Source: Conchocele bisecta
Lineage: Eukaryota; Mollusca; Bivalvia; Lucinida; Thyasiridae
Reading direction: 5' to 3'
Assembly (NCBI GenBank): GCA_029237695.1
Contig: CM055275.1
Span: 89,578,433 to 89,642,432, forward strand
DNA length: 64,000 nucleotides
Shown: positions 55,901 through 64,000 of the stretch, piece by piece
Position numbering within the stretch: the first letter of the stretch is position 1
How the letters are laid out: each line of letters begins with the position of its first letter
The notes under the pieces: generated by a model
What the model saw: the letters and a program-made list of their open reading frames with translations, nothing else
Told to the model about the DNA's origin: nothing
Database searches by the model: none
Position numbers and translations under genes: made by a program

Positions 55901-58593
55901 GGGGACATCCCATATACCTGTATTACAGTGAAACCTCTCCAAACCTGACACACTGGGGACATCCCATATACCTGTATTACAGTGGTACCTCTCCAAACCT
56001 GACACACTGGGGACATCCCATATACCTGTATTACAGTGGTACCTCTCCAAAACTGACACCCTGGGGACATCCCATATACCTGTATTACAGTGGAACCTCT
56101 CCAAACCTGACACCCTGGGGACATCCCATATACCTGATATTACAGTGGAACCTCTCCAAACCTGACACCCTGGGGACATCCCATATACCTGTATTACAGT
56201 GGTACCTCTCCAAACCTGACACCCTGGGGACATTCCATATTCCTGTATTACACTGGAACCTCTCCAAACCTGACACCCTGGGGACATCCCAAATACCTGT
56301 ATTACAGTGGAACCTCTCCAAACCTGACACCTTGGGGACATCCCATATACCTGTATTACAGTGAAACCTCTCTAAACCTGACACCCTGGGACATCCCATA
56401 TACCTGTATTACAGTGGTACCTCTCCAAACCTGACACCCTGGGGACATCCCATATACCTGTATTACAGTGGTACCTCTCCAAACCTGACACCCTGGGACA
56501 TCCAATATAACTGTATTACCTCTCCTAACCGGACACACTGGGGACATCCCATATACCTGTATTACAGTGGAACCTCTCCAAACCGGACACCCTGGGGACA
56601 TCCCATATACCTGTATTACAGTGGAACTTCTCCAAACATGACACCCTGGGGACATCCCATATACCTGTATTACAGTGGAACCTCTGCAAACCTGACACCG
56701 TGGGGACATCCCATATACCTGTATTACAGTGGAACCTCTCCAAAGTGGACACCCTGGGGACATCCCATAAACCTGTATTACAGTGGAACCTCTCCAAACC
56801 TTACACCCTGGGGACATCCTATATACCTGTATTACAATGGTACCTCTCCACACCTGACACACTGGGGACACCCCATATACCTGTATTACAGTGGAACCTC
56901 TCTAAACTCCACACCCTGGGGACATCCCATATACCTGTATTACATTGGAACCTCTCCAAACCTGACACCCTGGGGACATCCCATATACCTGTATTACAGT
57001 GGAACCTCTCCAAACCTGACACCCTGGGGACATCCGATATACCTGTATTACAGTGGTACCTCTCCAAACCTGACACCCTGGGGACATCCCATATACCTGT
57101 ATTACAGTGGAACCTCTCCAAACCGGACACCCTGGGGACATCCCATATACCTTTATTACAGTGGCACCTCTCCAAACCTGACACCCTGGGGACATCCCAT
57201 ATACGTGTATTAGAGTGGAACCTCTCCAAACCTGACACCCTGGGGACATCCCATATACCTGTATTACAGTGGAACCTCTCCAAACCTGACACCCTGGGGA
57301 CATCCCATATACGTGTATTGCAGTGGAACCTCTCCAAACCGGACATCCTGGGGACATCCCATATACCTGTATTACAGTGGAATCTCTCCAAACCGGACAC
57401 CCTTTGGCATCCCATATACCTGTATTACAGTGGAACCTCTCCAAACCGGACACCCTGGGGGCATCGCATATACCTGTATTACAGTGGTACCTCTCCAAAC
57501 CTGATCACACTGGGGACATCCCATATACCTGTATTACAGTGGAACCTCTCCAAACCAGACAACCTGGGGACATCCCATATACCTGTATTATAGTGGAACC
57601 TCTCCAAACCTGACACCCTGGGACATCCCATATACCCGTATTACAGTGGAACCTCTCCAAAACTGACACCCTGGGGACATCCCATATACCTGTATTACAG
57701 TGGAACCTCTCCAAACCTGACACCCTGGGGACATCCCATATACCTGTATTACAGTGTGACCTCTCCAAACCTGACACACTGGGGACCATCCCATATACCT
57801 CTATTACAGTGGTACCTCTCCAAACCGGACACCCTGGGGACATCCCATATACCTGTATTACAGTGGAAAACCTCTCCAAACTGACACCCTGGGGACATAC
57901 ATATACCTGTATTACAGTGGAACCTCTCAAACCTGAAAACTGGACTCCCATACCTGTATTGGAACCCTCAAACCGGACACCCTGGGACCATCCCATATAC
58001 CTGTATTACAGTGGAACCTCTCCAAACCTGACACCCTGGGACATCCCATATACCTGTATTACAGTGGAACCTCTCCAAAACTGACACCCTGGGGACATCC
58101 CATATACCTGTATTACAGTGGAACCTCTCCAAACCTGACACCCTGGGGACATCCCATATACCTGTATTACAGTAGAACCTCTCCAAACCTGACACCCTGG
58201 GGACATCCCATATACCTGTATTACAGTGGAACCTCTCCAAAACTGACACCCTGGGGACATCCCATATACCTGTATTACAGTGGAACCTCTCCAAATCGGA
58301 CACCCTGAGGACATCCCATATACCTGTATTACAGTGGAATCTCTCTAAACCTGACAACCTGGGGACATCCCATATACCTGTATTACACTGGAACCTCTCC
58401 AAAACTGACACCCTGGGGACATCCCATATACCTGTATTACAGTGGAACCTCTCCAAACCGGACACCCTGGGGACATCCCATATACCTGTATTATAGTGGA
58501 ACTTCTCCAAACATGACACCCTGGGGACATCCCATATACCTGTATTACAGTGGAACCTCTCCAAACCTTACACCCTGGGGACATCCCATATAC
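52977..58593. repeat. 54-bp satellite array
   Basis: About 100 head-to-tail copies of a 54-bp unit made of ACAGTGGAACCTCTCCAAAC, CTGACACCCTGGGGACATCC and CATATACCTGTATT. Irregular units lie near 53355-53420 and 57860-57980. Because 54 is divisible by three, long repetitive ORFs appear in several frames on both strands; these are not genes. The unit resembles a transposon end (CAGTGGAACCTCTCTAAACC) seen elsewhere in the window. Confidence 0.95.
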
Positions 58594-59330
58594 ACTCCCG
58601 CCTGCGGTTCGCTTACCAAGAATTGCAATCCAGCGGTCCTTGAATTGCAATTCTTCCCCTCTGGAATTGCAGTCTAATTGCGGTCCAAACGCGGTCCCGT
58701 TTTTGCGGTCATTCTTTCGCGATACCGTTTGTGCGGTCATTCTTTCGCTATTTACGGTAAAGACTTACCGTATCATCGTATAGTACAGTTTGTTTACATT
58801 ATCAGTGATTATACAAACGTACTATACGAATATTATACAAACATACGATATCCGTTCGTATATACGATATATCCGTACGGATACAATGTATGGTATGAAT
58901 ATAAAGTGGGTCATGGTGTGGTTAAAATATACCGATGCACCGGTTCATTTCGAATGTAAACATCTGGTTTCCATTTCGATCATCTGCCACAATTTTAAGT
59001 TTTTCAAAATGAATAAATTTTCAGTTTTAAGATACAGAAACAATATTTGAAACTGAGGATTGTGAAGTACTGTATCACAGTACATATACATGTGTGTTCA
59101 ATACACAGTAATTCATCAGTAATTCATCACTGTACTCCGCACCACCGCCGGGGACACAAAACAATGATCCCCCACGCACACCAGCCATCTACATTTGGCG
59201 TCCTAAAAGTTCCGGTCTATATCCCACAGTGGGAACAATGTGTATCACCACCACCACCAGTTTTTGTTTATGACTACACTACATCCCCCCCACCCCCGCC
59301 CCCGACCACCACTTCTGTCTGTAACACAGG
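58594..59330 (+). repeat. Segmental duplication copy 2: leader of the second 38-bp array
   Basis: Direct counterpart of 43997-44884, with small indels (a 20-bp TTCCGGTCTATATCCCACAG-type insert near 59209). No gene. Confidence 0.75.
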
Positions 59331-61365
59331 ATGACGTGGCCGACTGATCAAGTGCTAAACTAGTCCTGGTGCGATGACCGACTGATCAAGTGCTATACTA
59401 GTCTTGGTGCGATGGCCGACTGATCAAGTTCTAAACTAGTCGTGGTGCGATGGCCGACTGATCGAGTGCTATACTAGTCCAGGTGCGATGGCCGACTGAG
59501 CAAGGGCTAAACTAGTCTTGGTGCGATGGCCGACTGATCAAGTTCTAAACTAGTCGTGGTGCGATGGCCGACTGATCAAGTTCTAAACTAGTCGTGGTGC
59601 GATGGCCGACTGATCAAGGGCTAAAATAGTCTTGGTACGATGGCCGACTGATCAAGTTCTAAACTAGTCGTGGTGCGATGGCCGACTGATCAAGTTCTAA
59701 ACTAGTCCTGGTGTGATGGCCGACTGAGCAAGGGCAAAACTAGTCTTGGTGCGATGGCCGACTGATCAAGTTCTAAACTAGTCCTGGTGCGATGGCCGAC
59801 TGATCAAGGGCTAAACTAGTCATGGTGCGATGGCCGACTGATCAAGTTCTAAACTAGTCGTTGTGCGATGGCCGACTGATCAAGTTCTAAACTAGTCCAG
59901 GTGCGATGGCCGACTGATCGAGTGCTATTCTAGTCCTGGTGCGATGGCCGACTAATCAAGGGCTAAACTAGTCTCAGTGCGATGGCCGACTGATCAAGGG
60001 CTAAACTATTCCTGGTGCTATGGTCAACTGATCAAGTTCTAAACTAGTCCTGGTGCGATGGCCGACTGATCAAGTTATAAACTTGTCCTGGTCCGATGGC
60101 CGACTGATCGAGTGCTATAATAGTGCTGGTGCGATGGCCGACTGATCAAGTGCTAAAGTAGTCCTGATGTGATGTCCGACTGATCAAGTTCTAAACTAGT
60201 CCTGGTGTGATGGCCGACTGATTGAGTGCTATACTAGTCCTGGTGCGATGGCCGACTGATCAAGTGCTAAAGTAGTCCTGGTGTGATGGCCGAATGATCA
60301 AGTGCTATGCTCGGCATGGCCGACTGATCACGTGCTATACTGGGCATGGTGAAATGGCCAACTGATCAAGTGCTATACTGGGCATGGTACAATGGGAGAC
60401 TGATCAAGCGCTATACTAGTTATGGTGCGATGGCAGACTGATCAAGTACTATAGTAGTCCTGGTGCGATGGCCGACTGATCAAGTGCTATACTCGGCATG
60501 GCCGACTGATCACGTGCTATACTGGGCATGGTGAGATGGCCAACTGATCAAGTGCTATACTGGGCATGGTGCAATGGGCGACTAATCAAGCGCTATACTA
60601 CTTATGGTGCGATGGCAGACTGATCAAGTGCTCTACTAGTCCTGGTGCGATGACCGACTGATCAAGGGCAAAACTAGTCCTGGTGCGATGGCCGACTGAT
60701 CAAGTTCTATACTAGTCCTGGTGCGATGGCCGACTGATCAAGGGCTACACTAGTCCTGGTGCGATGGCCGACTGATCAAGGGCTAAACTAGTCCTGGTGT
60801 GATGGCCGACTGACCAAGGGCTAAACTAGTCCTGGAGCGATGGCCGACTAATCTAGTTCTATACTAGCCATGGTGAGATTGCCGACTGATCAAGTGCTAA
60901 ACTAGTCCTGGTGGCTGGTGCGATGGCCGACTGATCAAGTTCTAAACTAGTCTTGGAGCAATGGCCGACTGATCAAGTTCTAAACTAGTCCTGGAGCGAT
61001 GGCCGACTGATCAAATTCTAAACTAGTCCTGGTGCGATGGCCGACTGATCGAGTGCTATACTTGTCCTGGTGCGATGGCCAACTGATCAAGTGCTATACT
61101 AGTCCTGGTGAGATGGTAAACTGATCAAGTTTTAAACTAGTCCTGGTGCGATGGCCGACTGAACAAGTTCTAAACTATTCCTGGAGCGATGTCCGACTGA
61201 TCAAGTGCTAAACTAGTCCTGGTGTGATGGCCGACTGATCAAGTTCTAAACTAGTCCTGGTGCGATGGCCTACTGATCAAGTGCTAAACTAGTCCTGGTG
61301 CGATGGACGACTGATCAAGTGCTAAACTAGTCATGGTGCGATGGCCGACTGATCAAATCGCATGT
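59331..61365. repeat. 38-bp minisatellite array 2
   Basis: About 53 degenerate units of the same 38-bp motif as 44885-46385, including the same variant blocks (60300-60420, 60490-60620), which suggests internal duplication inside the array. Confidence 0.9.
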
Positions 61366-62264
61366 CATAATAACTAGATGGCCATGGCCTGCATGTCGTG
61401 CCCGCCGAGGCATTTGATAGTACAAACAATTTTTTTTATTGCAACTAAGCTTTAGCCCGTCGACGTAAAAACTTGCCGCACCCGCCGAGGCTTTGATAGT
61501 ATACCCAAAAACTTTAACTAAAAAAGCACTTTAACCAAAAACTTTATCCTGAATGCACACCAATGTGCCAACTATATCGCTCTGTCTGCAAGCGGGCCCA
61601 ACAAAAACTTTAAAGGAAATTTCAAAGTAATTTGACCGTGACATTTGGCACATATAAATAATAATGAAAATGTGGGTGACAAATACACCTTATGTGAAGT
61701 TTCGAGTGAATTGGTGAAGCGGTTTCAGAGAGATAGTGTTCTTAAAGGTACATGCCCACTCAGTAGGCACAAAATGTTCTTTATATCAGAGACATCATCT
61801 GAGACATTTTCGGGCAAAATAAACATTAATTCACCATTAATACACATATTTATTTGCATTATTATACATTTTATATCAGACGTAAATTTCCACACTGCTA
61901 TCGGGGCGATAATCGTGTTTTCCTTAAAATAAAATGTTAACCAAGACATTAATATTTATTTTTTGATGTGCAATGATCATACTTTATAATCTGTCGAAAA
62001 CATTATTTTTTCAGGGAAACACATTTAATTAGTATAAGTAATTAAAAAATGTCATGCCCCATTTGCCTATGAAAATAGCCTGATATCACCGCGTGTCACT
62101 ATCAGTGAAATAAACATTACTAAATGATTATATCCATATAACGGGCACTCGTAATGTTCAGAACTGGTGGAATAGTGACAAAATTATACACTTATTTAAT
62201 TCCTACAAATAACTGAGAATACACATAACTTTAATTGTTGTGCCTACTGAGTGGGTATGTACCT
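61366..62264. repeat. Segmental duplication copy 2: trailer with an intact F element
   Basis: Counterpart of 46386-47219. The family F element at 61746-62264 is uninterrupted here and shows TTAA on both sides. Confidence 0.75.
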
Positions 62265-62279
62265 TTAATTAGCATAAAT

Positions 62280-62462
62280 TATTAAAAACAAGAAATGCGT
62301 CTGTCGAACGCGGATGCCACCTGCAGCATGAGAAACTGTGACAAAGTGGTTAACCGAAAAGTGTGACGGACGAACAGACGGACAGACGGACGGACGGAAG
62401 GACGGTCCAAACACTATATCATAGTATATGCCACCCGTTTCTTCGAAACCCGGTGGCATAAA
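62280..62462. mobile_element. ~185-bp insertion present only in duplication copy 2
   Basis: Lies between TTATTAAAAA and AAATATCATGCC, which are adjacent in copy 1 (50245). Contains a (GACG)n tract and ends GGTGGCATA, with CGGATGCCACC near its start. Confidence 0.55.
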
Positions 62463-64000
62463 AATATCATGCCTCATTTGAATATGAAAATAGCTTGATA
62501 CCACTGCTAGTCATTATCAGTAAAATAAATATTACTAAATGATTATATATGGATAGCGGGCACACATAATTTTTAGAACTGGTGGAATAGTGACACAATT
62601 ATACACTTATTTAATTGCTATAAAGAACAGTTTGTGCCTACTGAGTGGGCATGTACCTTTAAAACTTTAACCTTAAATCCAAAAAATTTAACCGGACGCA
62701 CGAAGTGACGTACATATGGATGTACGTACGTATGTAGGCCAATGTGACAACTATATCGCACTGTCCACATGCAGGCATGTCAAAAACTTTGAGGTAAATT
62801 TCAAAGTAATTTGACCTTGATATTGGGCACAGGGGTTGCATGGGTTAAGCATAGAATGAAAATATGGATGATGATAAACACACATATGAAGCTTCGAGTG
62901 AATTGGCGAAGCTGTTTCTGAGATATAGTGTTCTTAAAAACTTTAACCTACGGTAAATAAAAACCAGATGGCCATGGCCCGCATGTTGAGCCCACCGAGG
63001 CATTTGATGGTGTCGGAGTATATTTATTTGAAGTTTGAATTAACGTATGTAAAAGCTTTAACGCAAAGTTGAGTCATTTGACCTTGTTCTTGGGCATGTG
63101 GGTCGCATGCGTGGGCTATAATATGAAAATATGGATGATAATAAAGAATTATATGAAGTTTGAAGCAAATCTGGGTAAGTGTTGTGGAGATATAAGGTAT
63201 GCAAAAACTTTAACAAAAAATTCAAAGTCATTTGACCTTGATCTTGGGGCACAGGGGCCGCATGAGTGGGACACAGAATGAATATATGGATGATGACTAA
63301 TAAGCATTTGATGTTTCAAGTCAATGTGACTTAGGATATGGTATTTAAAAACATACACCGATTTCGGACGGACTGACGCATGGACGTCATTGTGATCACT
63401 AAGTCTCGCTTTCCGCAAGCAGGCTCGGCAAAAAAACTACAGATGGACGTCAATGTGCAGACTATATCGCACTGTCCGCAGGCGGTCGTGACAACAATTG
63501 TCCAACCCCTTTTTAAAGGTGCAAGCCCACTCAGTAGGCTAAACATGCTCTTTATGGGAATTCAATAAGTGTATAATTGTCACTATTCCACTAGTTATAA
63601 GCATTACGAGTGCCCGCTATACAGATATAATCATTTGGTAATATTTATTTTACTGATAGTGACGCGCGATGGTATCGGTATTTTCATGTGCAAATGGGGC
63701 ATGATATTTTATAATTATTTATACTATTAAATTAAATGCATCAACTGAAAAAAAATTGACAGATTATAAAGTATGATCATTGCACATCAAAAAGTAAATA
63801 CAGAGAATAAATAGTAATGTCCGTTAACATTTTAAGGAAACACGGTTATCGTCCCTGATATCAATGTGGAAATTTTCTTCTGATATAAAATGTATAATAA
63901 TGCCAAACAATACGTGGGTAATGGTAAATGATTGTTTATCTGGCCAGAAAATGTCTCCGATGATGTCTCTGACATACAGAACATTTTGTGCCTTCTGAGT
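62463..64000. repeat. Segmental duplication copy 2, distal block, truncated by window end
   Basis: Counterpart of 50240-51720. A further family F element starts at 63517 after TTAA and runs off the window. No gene. Confidence 0.7.

Noticed and set aside
52863..58564. Long repetitive ORFs (up to 321 codons) with 18-residue repeats on both strands
   Set aside because: They follow from a 54-bp satellite whose length is a multiple of three. Equivalent frames are open on both strands and change frame wherever the array has an indel.
52977..58593. CRISPR-like array of regular repeats
   Set aside because: Units are contiguous with no unique spacers, and the context is an animal genome.

Overview
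The window looks like a piece of a repeat-packed animal genome, most probably a bivalve mollusc. Host coding sequence is sparse, introns are very large, and there are many TA- and TTAA-flanked miniature transposons, fold-back repeats, minisatellites and a long satellite array. The bivalve call rests on the style of the dispersed repeats and on a GT92-type glycosyltransferase gene. It is an inference, not a database match.

Positions 1-4960 (E1) hold a GC-rich, rearranged and broken Maverick/Polinton-like virus-derived element. It contains a capsid-like N-terminal fragment fused to the tail of a small gene, a small membrane protein, an rve-type integrase, and a tail-to-tail protein-primed family B DNA polymerase (PolB). 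Positions 8603-20445 (E2) hold a second, AT-rich and far more complete relative. It has about 360-bp terminal inverted repeats (TIRs), which sit inside a still larger inverted repeat (about 5050-7487 against 20490-21978). E2 runs: TIR; small membrane and accessory genes (mostly minus strand); a 420-residue capsid-like membrane-anchored protein (minus); three plus-strand presumed virion genes; a small minus-strand gene; the integrase (plus); a full-length PolB (minus); a zinc-ribbon gene (plus); TIR. The integrase, PolB, zinc-ribbon and several accessory genes carry stops, frameshifts or deletions. The four central presumed structural genes (11637-14762) are uninterrupted. E1 and E2 share the integrase and capsid-type genes but carry PolBs of two different lineages.

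Positions 22000-32900 are intergenic or intronic and made almost wholly of transposon remnants: TA-flanked elements with CAGTAGAAACTCCG-type ends, a TTAA-flanked piggyBac-like element, palindromic elements, and a cluster of CAGCTG/CAGGTGCACCTG palindromes.

Positions 33000-43140 (plus strand) contain three exons that join in phase and encode the start of a probable Golgi glycosyltransferase of family GT92: a signal anchor, then a YVYSAY...VRIVG block, then a downstream block. The introns are filled with repeats, and the remaining exons are not visible in the window.

Positions 44000-64000 are dominated by a segmental duplication (about 44005-51740 against 58590-64000). Each copy contains a 38-bp minisatellite array, and between the copies lies a roughly 5.6-kb array of a 54-bp satellite. 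The satellite unit resembles the end of a CAGTGGAACCTCT-type transposon. Comparing the duplicate copies exposes a 3.0-kb insertion (47220-50222) with an 8-bp target duplication.
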